NCBI RefSeq assembly: GCF_003369915.1
Contig: NC_046676.1
Span: forward strand, 9,579,501-9,643,500
From: Drosophila miranda
Lineage: Eukaryota; Arthropoda; Insecta; Diptera; Drosophilidae
Reading direction: 5' to 3'
Length of the DNA stretch: 64,000 nt
Each line of letters starts with the position of its first letter. Positions within the stretch are counted from its first letter, which is position 1. The notes beneath the pieces were generated by a model. That model was not told the origin of the DNA. It made no database searches and saw only the letters and a program-made list of their open reading frames with translations. The translations under genes and the position numbers were made by a program. Of this stretch, positions 24,677 to 34,436 are shown piece by piece.

Positions 24677-25630
24677 TTAACTGTTGGAGTCATTATCCGA
24701 GGAGGAGTAGTCACCCACCAGACTCAAGGACGTTGCAGGCGGTGATGGAGCTTCATCGGACTGGTGAGATTGTTTGCGCCGGATGCCCAAATCCTGGACC
24801 TGCAGCTGTGTGTTGAGAATCTTTTGCCGCTTGAGGCCGCCGAAGGTTGTCGCTGTGGCTCCTGGCAATGCCGGTTGCATGAGTAGATCGAGACGCTGCT
24901 CTGATTCCCGCTCAATGGCCGATTTGGTTTGAAGCTTCATCAAGGCCGCCATCTGCCTGTCCTGATCTGTTTCCGGCAGAAGAGCAACGTCGAGACTGCT
25001 CTTAGCCAGCAGCTGGCGATCCAGTTCCTGCTGGCCCTTTAGCTCCTTCTTTTGATGCCGGAATTCGGACCGAAGGCGGCTGTTGGCTTCGTAGGTGTCG
25101 TCCCACACGCTCTGGTTGCGTTCGAACAGTTTCTGGAGCACAGGTTTGGCATCGGCGGCAGCTTTAGCATCCTTGGCCTGGTGCTCCAGCTTGTACATGG
25201 CGTCGTCGAAGAGCCGCTTCTGCACCTCCTTCGTCTCCGGCACAACCTGCTCATTCTGCAGCGGATCCCAGCGGTTCTCCTGCCGTCGCGCCCCAGAGAG
25301 TATGGTATAGTCGAGATTGCCTGGATCCGTTTGGATCTCGAAGTGATTGTCGCACAAGTGGCATTTCATGCGGAACTTGTAGATCGGTGTTGTGTAGTAC
25401 ATTCCCACCTTCGTCTTCTCCGCATTGTAGCGCACACCCATCCCGATGTGGTTCTTGCAGCCGTCGCACCAGATATTGTAGGGCATCTCAAAGCGGATGA
25501 TGATGATGCCCAGGTGGATCTTCCGGGCACGTTCCCGCAGGGCATGCGTGCCCTGAAATTTATTGAGTCCGCCCTTCTTTGGATCATAGTCGGGCGGGTA
25601 ATACTTATTTTGTCCCTTGCGCTCGCCCAT
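24677..25630 (-). CDS. CCDC130/YJU2B-type (CWC16 family) splicing factor
   Basis: A single exon encodes 317 residues. The N-terminus (MGERKGQNKYYPPDYDPKK) and the zinc-binding core with CDGCKNHIGMGVRYNAEK and MKCHLCDNHFEIQTDP are the CWC16/DUF572 signature. Conserved Arg/Lys-rich and coiled regions follow (about 120-235), with an acidic Ser/Asp C-terminus. Family members are spliceosome-associated proteins acting around the catalytic steps of pre-mRNA splicing in the nucleus. The D. melanogaster counterpart is, I believe, CG15084. It converges on the EB1-family gene, with 63 bp between stop codons. Its 5' flank, from about 25633, recurs at 32305 and 40697, where it sits in front of other genes. 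Confidence 0.93.
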   Translation of the reverse strand: MGERKGQNKYYPPDYDPKKGGLNKFQGTHALRERARKIHLGIIIIRFEMPYNIWCDGCKNHIGMGVRYNAEKTKVGMYYTTPIYKFRMKCHLCDNHFEIQTDPGNLDYTILSGARRQENRWDPLQNEQVVPETKEVQKRLFDDAMYKLEHQAKDAKAAADAKPVLQKLFERNQSVWDDTYEANSRLRSEFRHQKKELKGQQELDRQLLAKSSLDVALLPETDQDRQMAALMKLQTKSAIERESEQRLDLLMQPALPGATATTFGGLKRQKILNTQLQVQDLGIRRKQSHQSDEAPSPPATSLSLVGDYSSSDNDSNS

Positions 25631-25639
25631 TTCGTCCGA

Positions 25640-25990
25640 ATTTGTAAATAAAACTTGGCTGAACTTGGGTTCAGCAGTAAACAGCTGTTTTCACCGCTGC
25701 ACAACAACAGCTGTTAAAACTACTTGTGAACGCTGACGATTTCGCTTTTTTCCCGTCTCATCTGGTATTTTTTTAAGGTCAACTGCGGGGAAATTTTTTA
25801 AAAATGTTTCTAATCCACAAAGTTTGTTTGCGACATGAATGATGATGATGATTTATGAACTGGCACATCTTGGCACTTGGCACTACATAATTAAAATATC
25901 AATCGGATACTGATGAAACTTGAAGAATTTGAAAGCAGTTCAAGTAAAAAACACGAAATGATTTGTCATATTTTTCACTCAGCGAAGAGT
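25640..25990 (-). promoter_or_regulatory. 5' flank/promoter of the CCDC130 gene (copy 1 of 3)
   Basis: The flank directly upstream of the CCDC130 start includes CAGCTGTT repeats around 25681-25715. It is nearly identical to 32312-32650 and 40704-41050. A TATA box is not obvious, as expected for a housekeeping gene. The copies in units 2 and 3 lie upstream of gene X fragments. One difference is a GATGAT microsatellite near 25839-25851, shared by copies 1 and 3 but contracted in copy 2. Confidence 0.55.
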
Positions 25991-26071
25991 GTGACCAGAT
26001 GTGCATGCTCTCCGTACTGTTTTGTGTTTGCTTACAAATGTTACAGTTAAGAATTCAAATTATTTGTAAGC

Positions 26072-26363
26072 GATGTGGCACTGGAGGACGAGGACCAAGC
26101 TGGAATTAAGCCCAATCACACCATCAACTGGCAGCGTTTCTATATATGGCAATAGAATTTCCATGGAGTGAAGGAAGCTACAGAAAATCTCTACAACTTT
26201 CCCTTCCGCCCTCTAGGTTTATTAATTTTTTGCACTTTTGATCCTTCTTCTCAACTGGAAATGGCATATAGACCCAGCAAGAATGTCAAATGTGTCTCAG
26301 CATTGAGGATCGATTCTGGATACTATAAATGAACGTGCGGAACAGGAAAGAAAAGAAGAATAA
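26072..26363 (+). pseudogene. Unrecognised gene relic, copy 1
   Basis: A coding-like run begins GAT GTG GCA CTG GAG and reads DVALEDEDQAGIKPNHTINW, then QRFYIWQ before a stop. Farther on, another frame gives a hydrophobic segment (LGLLIFALLILLLNWKWHID) and then GSILDTINERAEQERKEE, with a stop in between. This looks like a small single-membrane-span protein gene broken by stops and frameshifts. It recurs at 32735 and 41136. Copy 1 has one extra T at about 26226. I do not recognise the gene; it might instead be chance coding-like sequence. Confidence 0.35.
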
Positions 26364-26451
26364 TTTTTCCATGCTTAACAAGCACAAAAGTAAAACGAAA
26401 TAAATCGCTAACCGACAATCATGAGGAAGCCCAAGAATACGAAAACACCTA

Positions 26452-26826
26452 TCAACAAATATCAATTACATACGGATAATCGTCAGTCGGAAATCGCGTT
26501 GGTGCATCACACGGCTGAAACGCTCAGTCCATGTTGCCACGGAAGGCCTGCGGGAAAAACTATTATAAATCATTGCAAAAGTGTTCAAGTGACCATTAAA
26601 CTATTGGCAACAAGCTCCACAGCAGCGGAACTTAGAATATGTTAAATAAATTCCGTGTTGTGCACAATAAATTGCGATTATATAAGAATTTTGAATTGCT
26701 CGGACAGAAGGCAGCGATCGAATTCACATTGCCCAGCGTCAGCTTCTGCACGCCGCACTTGGCGTATATGGGCACGGAAAGGAGCATGGTGATGATAGCT
26801 TCGGCAGGTAGGATTTCGAACCACAT
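26452..26826 (-). pseudogene. ND-MWFE (NDUFA1) relic, copy 1
   Basis: Exon 1 (26826-26728) reads MWFEILPAEAIITMLLSVPI and continues to LTLGN, the characteristic start of the complex I MWFE subunit. A donor-like AAT/GTGAAT follows. After an intron, a CCCGCAG acceptor leads into exon 2 (26547 down), which begins AFRGNMD. An extra base then shifts the frame; past it, ERFSRVMHQRDFRLTD is readable before another shift. The last two-thirds of the protein are therefore broken. MWFE is a one-span accessory subunit of mitochondrial NADH dehydrogenase. An intact copy must exist elsewhere if the organism is viable. In D. melanogaster the gene adjoins Cap-G, as far as I recall. Confidence 0.82.
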
Positions 26827-27373
26827 CTTGCCAGGAAAAGATGTCTTGTTATTTTGTTCACAAATTATTATTTTAAATTTAAATTATGCTGGCAGTATGG
26901 CCGCAGATTTATTGATAAGATGTATAGTCGGACCCTCAGAAATTTACCGAAATATACCGACTAATTTTCAAAATATACCGTGAATATACCGCGGTTCGCT
27001 CAAGTTGTTCCCCTGTTTAAATAGAAGGGGTTAAGTGGGTTAAGTTCTTTCACTCACTCATGATTTATGGTATATCGGTATTTAATGGTATATTTTGTCA
27101 ATTTCATCAACCTATTAAATTTCATTTTCAAAGTTATATAGAAATTCAATAAGAGTAAGTGTTTAAAATAAGCCAGTCGATTAGAAAATAGTTTCATAAA
27201 ATTATGTGGGCTTATAATATTTAACGGAACATCAAAACGGTGAACGATTAACCCATTATAAGCCAAGGGGGTATTTCAATTTTCCAGCCATTTATCTCAA
27301 GTAGTTGAACTATTTTAATATATGGGGGCTTAAGTGGGCTAAGTTGGGTTTTTCATCATACGGCTATATTGTT
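26827..27373. other. Non-coding DNA upstream of TppII copy 1
   Basis: This AT-rich DNA has a repeated GGGCTTAAGTGGGCTAAGTT word at about 27328-27347 and GGTTAAGTGGGTTAAGTT near 27028. It ends at the TATA-like TATATAAAAACAG, where the LINE inserted. It is nearly the same in all three units. It probably contains the ancestral TppII promoter region. Confidence 0.45.
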
Positions 27374-29773
27374 GTATATAAAAACAGAACAATGTTTGAC
27401 GAGCTAATACGCTCAAAAGCGGATACGAGTTACACATGTACTTTAAGAGAATTTAATTCCATCTTTGTAAACACTCAAGAATGTGATAGTGTTAACACAT
27501 GTAACAAAATCCATGTATTAGATAAATTTTTAACTAAGGGTAAAGAAGAATACTCGAATGAAGAAATAAAAACTATATTTTATGAGATTCTGAACAAGTA
27601 CAGAAAGGACGACTGGAACATTCTATCAACAGATGCCTCAGTTACAGAAAGTACATGTGGCATAGGAATAGTAGAATGGCCTAGTGGAAATATCGACAAG
27701 TAAAAAATAGAAAACAGATTATCATCAGTAGGTGCCGAACTCGTAGGCCTTAAAAAGGCCTGCGAACTACATATGTCTTAAATATAATTACAAAAAGGCT
27801 TTGATTTTAAGTGATGGATTAGGAGCTATTAATTTAATTAAAAATAAGAATACAGACTCGTACCTAGTGAATGATATTCACAACATAATTAACCAATCAG
27901 ACATTCAGAAACTTGACATTCTATGGGTCCCTGGTCACAAGGGTGTGGCCATCAACAAAAAGACTGACATAGCAGCAAAGGCTGCTACAAGTGAGGGGTT
28001 TACAATAAATATAAAATACAGCTACAAGGAGGCTCAAAGAGAAATTAGGAACTTTTTAGTATACAAATGGAATGAGGACTACAGGACGAAGTGTAGGACG
28101 AAGGGATCCAGCCTCATAGACATATTTCCAGACATACCCAGTAAACCCTGGCATTTTTCTCTTAAATGGAATGCTAAAAGCATTAAGACCATTAACAGAC
28201 TTATGACGGGACACACATACGACAAAGTCTTCCTACACAGAATCAAAGCAATTGACTCAAATATCTGCGAAACGTGCAATGTAACTGAATATGCCGAACA
28301 CCTGATCTTCGATTGCCAAAGATTTGCCGGGCTCAGAAGGAAATTCAAAATCTTTAACTATTATAACAATTTACATCAATTATTAATAAAACGAGGGGGA
28401 ACGTTGTGAGTTGCTGCGGACACCGCAACTCTACAGTTATACCCGATACTAAGTCAGTATGGCTCTCCTCCGGCAGACGCAGCTAATATTAAACGACACG
28501 ACAAAGAGTGCGTGCGAGAGAGACAGAAAATCAGTCTGAGCGTGACGTCGGGCGCTGCGAAGCCAGTGCAAATTGATTTGTTCCTTTTGGCTATAAAAAT
28601 TATCTGATCTGGTCCAGATTCAGCAATCTGATAGATATGGTCATTATCTATGATTCTGCGTTTTGAGTTTTCTCAAATGTGCAATATTGTGGATGCAACA
28701 GATTTTCGTCCTTTGTGGGGGCGGAAGGGGGTGGGGCGAAATTCTGAGATATACGTTTTATAGTGAGATCTAACAGAAGTGCGGATACCAAATTTGGTTA
28801 CTCTAGCCTTAATAGTCTCTGAGATTTGTGGATGCCCCAGATTTTCGTCCTTTGCGGGGGCGGAAGGGGGTGTGGCGAAATTTGGACACGAAACGGTCAA
28901 GGTCCGATATCACAGGAGTGTGGATACCAAATTTGGTTGCTCTGGCTCTTATAGGTTCTGAGATCCTTGAACTCATATTTTGCAATTGGCAAAACCGACC
29001 ATGAAACCTGTGTGTTAGAGAGAGACAGAGCGAGAAAGAATGAAATTGTTTTCTTGATTCTGGCTATAATAATTATACGATCTGGTTGAGATCTTACATT
29101 CTAAAACATATAGTCATCCTCTACGATTCTGCGTTTTTGGTTTTATCGTATCTTTAAAAATGTGGATGCCACAGATTTTCATCCTTTGTGGGGGCGGAAG
29201 TGGGCGGGGCGAAGTTTTGAAATATTTTTGTAGCAGTGACATATCACAGAAGTCTGGATCCAAAACATCGTTGCTCTAGCTCTTATAGTCTTTGAGCACT
29301 AGGCGCTGAAGGGGACGGACAGACGGACGGACGGACAGACGGACAGACAGACAGGGCTCAATCGACTCGGCTATTGATGCTGATCAAGAATATATATACT
29401 TTATGGGGTCGGAAACGATTCCTTCTGGACGTTACACACATCCACTTTTACCACAAATCTAATATACCCCAATACTCATTTTGAGTATCGGGTATAAAAA
29501 GAGCCGCTACATCTCAGAGAGCTGGCAATCTTCATCAAAACTGCTGACTTAAACTTTTGACCCCTTTTTTCTTCATCATGTTATAAAGTAATTTCAGTTT
29601 ATTTTCTAAAACAGTTAAGTAATTTTCCTCTTTTTTTTTATATACCGACCTGTCAAACTCGCCAAACTACATCACCAGTATCTGATCAATGTGGCTACAG
29701 TGCTACGCTCAAAATTCCGATCATCCTTGAGATGATTTAAAAAAAAAAAAAAAAAAAAAGTATATAAAAACAG
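27374..29773 (+). mobile_element. 5'-truncated RNase H LINE with internal DINE-1, unit 1
   Basis: The insertion (27388-29759) is flanked by a 14-bp target-site duplication GTATATAAAAACAG at 27374-27387 and 29760-29773. The empty site is intact at 42464-42477. It ends in a poly(A) tail, as expected for target-primed retrotransposition. The readable 3' ORF2 remnant encodes a linker and an RNase H domain: STDASVTESTCGIGIV, GAELVGLKKACE, LILSDGLGAI and WVPGHKGVAINKKTDIAAK. A distal Cys/His region follows (CETCNVTEYAEHLIFDCQRF). A stop after GNIDK and a frameshift near 27775 break the frame. The RNase H domain points to the I/LOA group; Bilbo of obscura-group flies is a candidate name, unverified. 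Confidence 0.82.
28394..29498 (+). mobile_element. DINE-1/SGM-type element inside the LINE, unit 1
   Basis: The element runs from GAGGGGGAACGTTGTGAGTT to the ATTTTGAGTATCGGGTATAA end, and shares both ends with 55471-56095. Inside, a block around CAGATTTTCGTCCTTTG followed by GGGGGCGGAAG occurs three times (about 28700, 28839 and 29173). A GGACGGACAGAC tract follows at 29313-29353. The LINE sequence resumes after it and runs to the poly(A) tail. It has no protein-coding capacity. DINE-1 elements move by an autonomous Helitron-like partner. Confidence 0.78.
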
Positions 29774-29826
29774 AAACAACACGACAGTTTCGAGAACACG
29801 GCGAGAACAGCAATAAATTCGAAATT

Positions 29827-30798
29827 ATGAGTATGGCTACAAGCGGAATTGTCGAGTCATTTCCTACGGGTGCCCTGGTGCCCAAGGCGGAGACAGGAGT
29901 GCTAAATTTTCTGCAAAAGTATCCCGAATACGACGGCAAAGATGTAACCATTGCCATATTTGATTCCGGTGTGGATCCTCGGGCTACCGGACTTGAGGTG
30001 AGTTGGCATTTTTAATTGGTGGTGTCATGGATTTCCATTTCACATTTCGCTCGATGCACTTGTGTGCGTATCTTCAGACGCTTGTCGATGGCAAAACGAT
30101 TAAAGTGATTGAGCGCTACGACTGCTCGGGATGCGGCGACGTAGATATGAAGAAGAAGGTAACACCAGATGAAAATGGAACCCTAAAGGGTTTGTCGGGC
30201 ACCACCTTGACGCTCAGTCCCGAGCTGCTGGCTCTGAACACGGACACTGACAAGGCGGTTCGCGTGGGCCTCAAGTGCTTCGGTGATCTGGTGCCCTCCA
30301 AGGTGCGCGATAACATTGTAGCCCAGGCCAAGCTGAAGCACTGGGATAAGCCCCACAAGATTGCCACGGCCAACGCCAGTCGCAAGATATCTGAATTCGA
30401 GTCACAAAATACAGGTACGTTAGCCAAAAGCCGCTTGCAGAGAAAATTGGGTCGCTAAATACATACATATGCATATCCTTATTTCAGGTGAAGCCCCCAA
30501 ACTGCCGTGGGACAAGAAAATCATCAAAGAGAACCTAGACTTTGAGCTGGAGATGCTCAATAGCTATGAGAAGGTCTACAACGACGTTAAAACCTCGTAC
30601 GACTGTGTCCTCTTTCCCACGGCCAACGGATGGCTAACGCTCATCGACACCACCGAGCAGGGCAACCTGGAGCGGGCCCTGCGCATTGGCGAGTACTCAA
30701 AGACGAGTGACCTTCACAAGGCCATCGGCTGCCTGGGTGATGCGAAATCCGTTTATGTCATAGATCTCAGTGCCATCCTCGGTACAAGTGTAAGCTGA
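29827..30798 (+). pseudogene. TppII 5' fragment, unit 1, ending in antisense gene X
   Basis: Exons 1 and 2 and part of exon 3 of TppII are present with intact splice sites. The match with the full gene stops at about 30705, after IGEYSKT. The frame then runs into the reverse complement of gene X exon 5, adding 32 foreign residues (SDLHKAIGCLGDAKSVYVID and more) before a stop at 30796. The catalytic Asp of IFDSGVD is kept, but the His, Asn and Ser of the subtilase triad and all later domains are lost, so no protease activity is possible. A stable truncated protein could still be made. The reading frame has not decayed, which fits a recent duplication. Confidence 0.88.
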
Positions 30799-32253
30799 AT
30801 TGGCAATCACGTCATGGGCTTCAGCCATATAAGAGGGACCATGGCGCGAGTCGCTGCGAGAAGTTCGGGAAGTAAATCGAAATTAGCCAAATAAGAAGCG
30901 CTGCAATTGGCCGGGGGGACTCACTCATAGAACACTGCCAGGGTGTAGTCCTTGGTCAGATCGGTGAAAGTGTCGGTTGTGGTGCGCGTCCCGGCTGTGT
31001 CCACCAGGTAGATGAGAGCGCACGCCTCGCTGGTGAAGCTCACACCCTTGTACCACATCTTGGCATAGCGACTGTAATGGGAAGATAATTCAAAGGATTG
31101 AAAAGATGCCACGTTGGGGTGTGGGCCATTCCCACTCACACAAAGTTATTGCCCTTCGTGCCGTCGTAGGTGACTATTTCGACTTTAGCGCCGCTCTGCA
31201 AGATGCGTCCATTGGGGTGGATCAAAGCCGAGTTGTTGCAGTTGCGTGATAGAGCAACTGCCACCATGCTGCGCTGATTGAGCACGCGCACCGCCTTGTC
31301 CAGAGTCATGTCAATGCTGCCCCATGCAAAGAAAGGTATTAGCATTAGGGGTCGTTCTTAAAGAAGAGCCAAGGGGCTGGGGGCTGGGGGCGTCCACACT
31401 CACCGCATGCCATCGCGGAGGCGCAACTGGATGGTGCCGTTCGTCATGGCAACGGGTCCAGAGCCGGGACATGACGGCGGTGTGTGGTTCTCGAGCTCGA
31501 AGTTGCGTGTGCTGCTCACGCCCGCTGGTTTCGCCCGCAGCATATACGGATTTTAGCTTCACACACAAGCGCACTGAAAGCATGTCAGTATTGTATTGTA
31601 TAGTCTTCGATACCATACACACATATATGTAATTACATACGTGTCGGCGTTTTTCCCAATTTGCATTTGATTTTTATAGAAATTAACCAAACCATTTTGA
31701 ATAGTATTAGAAGAGGAGAGAAGAGGGGGGGAATAGAGAAGGAAAATTCGAATATTAAAGTCGAAAAGTAAGAGAGCAATGGTGGAAAAGAGCGAGACGG
31801 AAAATAAGGTCTGAAATAACAGGAGAGGGCAATGAGGTGATGTGGCAATGCTGCTGTTGCCGAGCTGTTAAAACTGCGGCGGCTGTTAACTCGCTGTTGA
31901 TACCCTGCTAGCGCGATGATGCGGCAGTTTTGTAAAACAAAATTTCTGAAAATTGAAGAAACTTTCACGTCATTGCTTGGAATTTCACTTGCCGGCGGTG
32001 GGTTGTTGGTGTAGACGGAGCGCTGGCGCACCCCGTTGGTCGGCTTGGTGGGCGAGCGCAAGATGTTGTTGATTTTGTCGTTCATCTGAGCACGCGACAA
32101 GAAGTCCTCGGCATTGAAGATCCCCACACGGCCGCCCTTCGGGCTGCTCACTTGCGAGACCGGCTCCTGCTGGGAAGTCTCGCAGTCCGATGACTGGCAC
32201 TCCGCCTCCTTGGTGCTGACCTTGGGCTCAACGGATTTCGGCTCGGTGAACAT
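30706..32253 (-). pseudogene. Gene X 5' fragment, unit 1 (unrecognised protein)
   Basis: Exon 1 (32253-31993) encodes 87 residues starting MFTEPKSVEPKVSTKEAE. A region with SRNFE-like coding at about 31550-31405 (TRNFELENHTPPSCPGSG, then TNGTIQLRLRDGMR) follows. Three further exons match in phase: 31316-31140 (IDMTLDKAVRVLNQRSM, ALIHPNGRILQSGAKVEIV), 31071-30925 (RYAKMWYKGVSF, YLVDTAGTRTTTDTFTDL) and 30853-30706 (DDSRHGPSYMAEAHDV, ITQAADGLVKVTR). The match then meets TppII and the rest of the gene is missing. The exon 1 donor is GC rather than GT (CCG/GCAAGT). I do not recognise the family. The consistent splice phases show that a genuine gene was the source. Confidence 0.72.
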
Positions 32254-32311
32254 TTTGATTTGGCAACTTTTTTCTTCTCGCTCTTTCTTTTTTTCAAGTG
32301 AGTTCGTCCGA

Positions 32312-32650
32312 ATTTGTAAATAAAACTTGGCTGAACTTGGGTTCAGCAGTAAACAGCTGTTTTCACCGCTGCACAACAACAGCTGTTAAAACTACTTGTG
32401 AACGCTGACGATTTCGCTTTTTTCCCGTCTCATCTGGTATTTTTTTAAGGTCAACTGCGGGGAAATTTTTTAAAAATGTTTCTAATCCACAAAGTTTGTT
32501 TGCGACATGAATGATTTATGAACTGGCACATCTTGGCACTTGGCACTACATAATTAAAATATCAATCGGATACTGATGAAACTTGAAGAATTTGAAAGCA
32601 GTTCAAGTAAAAAACACGAAATGATTTGTCATATTTTTCACTCAGCGAAA
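32312..32650 (-). promoter_or_regulatory. Duplicated CCDC130 5' flank facing gene X copy 1
   Basis: The flank is the same sequence that precedes the CCDC130 start codon, including the CAGCTGTT words. Here it precedes gene X exon 1 by about 50 bp. An in-frame upstream ATG at 32379 could add 42 residues, starting MLCSGENSCLLLNPSSAK, to the gene X reading frame. Promoter activity is inferred from the original location only. Confidence 0.5.
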
Positions 32651-32734
32651 AGTGTGACCAGATGTGCATGCTCTCCGTACTGTTTTGTGTTTGCTTACAA
32701 ATGTTACAGTTAAGAATTCAAATTATTTGTAAGC

Positions 32735-33025
32735 GATGTGGCACTGGAGGACGAGGACCAAGCTGGAATTAAGCCCAATCACACCATCAACTGGCAGCGT
32801 TTCTATATATGGCAATAGAATTTCCATGGAGTGAAGGAAGCTACAGAAAATCTCTACAACTTTCCCTTCCGCCCTCTAGGTTTATTAATTTTTGCACTTT
32901 TGATCCTTCTTCTCAACTGGAAATGGCATATAGACCCAGCAAGAATGTCAAATGTGTCTCAGCATTGAGGATCGATTCTGGATACTATAAATGAACGTGC
33001 GGAACAGGAAAGAAAAGAAGAATAA
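32735..33025 (+). pseudogene. Unrecognised gene relic, copy 2
   Basis: This is the unit 2 counterpart of 26072-26363. It lacks the extra T, so one small frame (from 32809) is longer, but the same internal stop codons remain. There is no evidence of function. Confidence 0.35.
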
Positions 33026-33113
33026 TTTTTCCATGCTTAACAAGCACAAAAGTAAAACGAAATAAATCGCTAACCGACAATCATGAGGAAGCCCAAGAAT
33101 ACGAAAACACCTA

Positions 33114-33489
33114 TCAACAAGTATCAATTACATACGGATAATCGTCAGTCGGAAATCGCGTTGGTACATCACACGGCTGAAAACGCTCAGTCCATGTTGC
33201 CACGGAAGGCGTGCGGGAAAAACTATTATAAATCATTGTAAAAGTGTTCAAGTGACCATTAAACTATTGGCAACAAGCTCCACAGCAGCGGAACTTAGAA
33301 TATGTTAAATAAATTCCGTGTTGTGCACAATAAATTGCGATTATATAAGAATTTTGAATTGCTCGGACAGAAGGCAGCGATCGAATTCACATTGCCCAGC
33401 GTCAGCTTCTGCACGCCGCACTTGGCGTATATGGGCACGGAAAGGAGCATGGTGATGATAGCTTCGGCAGGTAGGATTTCGAACCACAT
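33114..33489 (-). pseudogene. ND-MWFE relic, copy 2
   Basis: Exon 1 (33489-33391) still reads MWFEILPAEAIITMLLSVPI. The acceptor of exon 2 is lost: the CAG seen in copy 1 is CAC here, near 33212. The region after NMD keeps the shared frameshift and adds another single-base insertion near 33182. This copy is certainly dead and slightly more decayed than copy 1. Confidence 0.82.
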
Positions 33490-34436
33490 CTTGCCAGGAA
33501 AAGATGTCTTGTTATTTTGTTCACAAATTATTATTTTAAATTTAAATTATGCTGGCAGTATGGCCGCAGATTTATTGATAAGATGTATAGTCGGACCCTC
33601 AGAAATTTACCGAAATATACCGACTAATTTTCAAAATATACCGTGAATATACCGCGGTTCGCTCAAGTTGTTCCCCTGTTTAAATAGAAGGGGTTAAGTG
33701 GGTTAAGTTCTTTCACTCACTCATGATTTATGGTATATCGGTATTTAATGGTATATTTTGTCAATTTCATCAACCTATTAAATTTCATTTTCAAAGTTAT
33801 ATAGAAATTCAATAAGAGTAAGTGTTTAAAATAAGCCAGTCGATTAGAAAATAGTTTCATAAAATTATGTGGGCTTATAATATTTAACGGAACATCAAAA
33901 CGGTGAACGATTAACCCATTATAAGCCAAGGGGGTATTTCAATTTTCCAGCCATTTATCTCAAGTAGTTGAACTATTTTAATATATGGGGGCTTAAGTGG
34001 GCTAAGTTGGGTTTTTCATCATACGGCTATATTGTTGTATATAAAAACAGAACAATGTTTGACGAGCTAATACGCTCAAAAGCGGATACGAGTTACACAT
34101 GTACTTTAAGAGAATTTAATTCCATCTTTGTAAACACTCAAGAATGTGATAGTGTTAACACATGTAACAAAATCCATGTATTAGATAAATTTTTAACTAA
34201 GGGTAAAGAAGAATACTCGAATGAAGAAATAAAAACTATATTTTATGAGATTCTGAACAAGTACAGAAAGGACGACTGGAACATTCTATCAACAGATGCC
34301 TCAGTTACAGAAAGTACATGTGGCATAGGAATAGTAGAATGGCCTAGTGGAAATATCGACAAGTAAAAAATAGAAAACAGATTATCATCAGTAGGTGCCG
34401 AACTCGTAGGCCTTAAAAAGGCCTGCGAACTACATA

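Larger units (their letters stand above)
25633..32304 (+). repeat. Tandem array unit 1
   Basis: The unit begins with CGTCCGAATTTGTAAATAAA, the 5' flank of the CCDC130 gene. The same words restart at 32305 and 40697. In order it holds the CCDC130 flank, an unknown relic, an ND-MWFE relic, a TppII 5' flank, a LINE with an internal DINE-1, TppII exons 1-3 (truncated), and the 5' part of gene X in reverse. Unit length is 6,672 bp. Differences from unit 2 are few, so the duplication is recent. Apart from the LINE, the first part of unit 3 is almost the same. Confidence 0.9.

Noticed and set aside
25366-25707. 113-codon frame starting MLCSGENSC upstream of CCDC130
   Set aside because: Here it runs out of frame with CCDC130 and overlaps its N-terminus. 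It matters only at gene X, where the same leader is in frame.
29313-29353. Regular GGACGGACAGAC repeats, CRISPR-like at first glance
   Set aside because: It is the usual microsatellite inside DINE-1 elements, with no spacers, in an animal genome.
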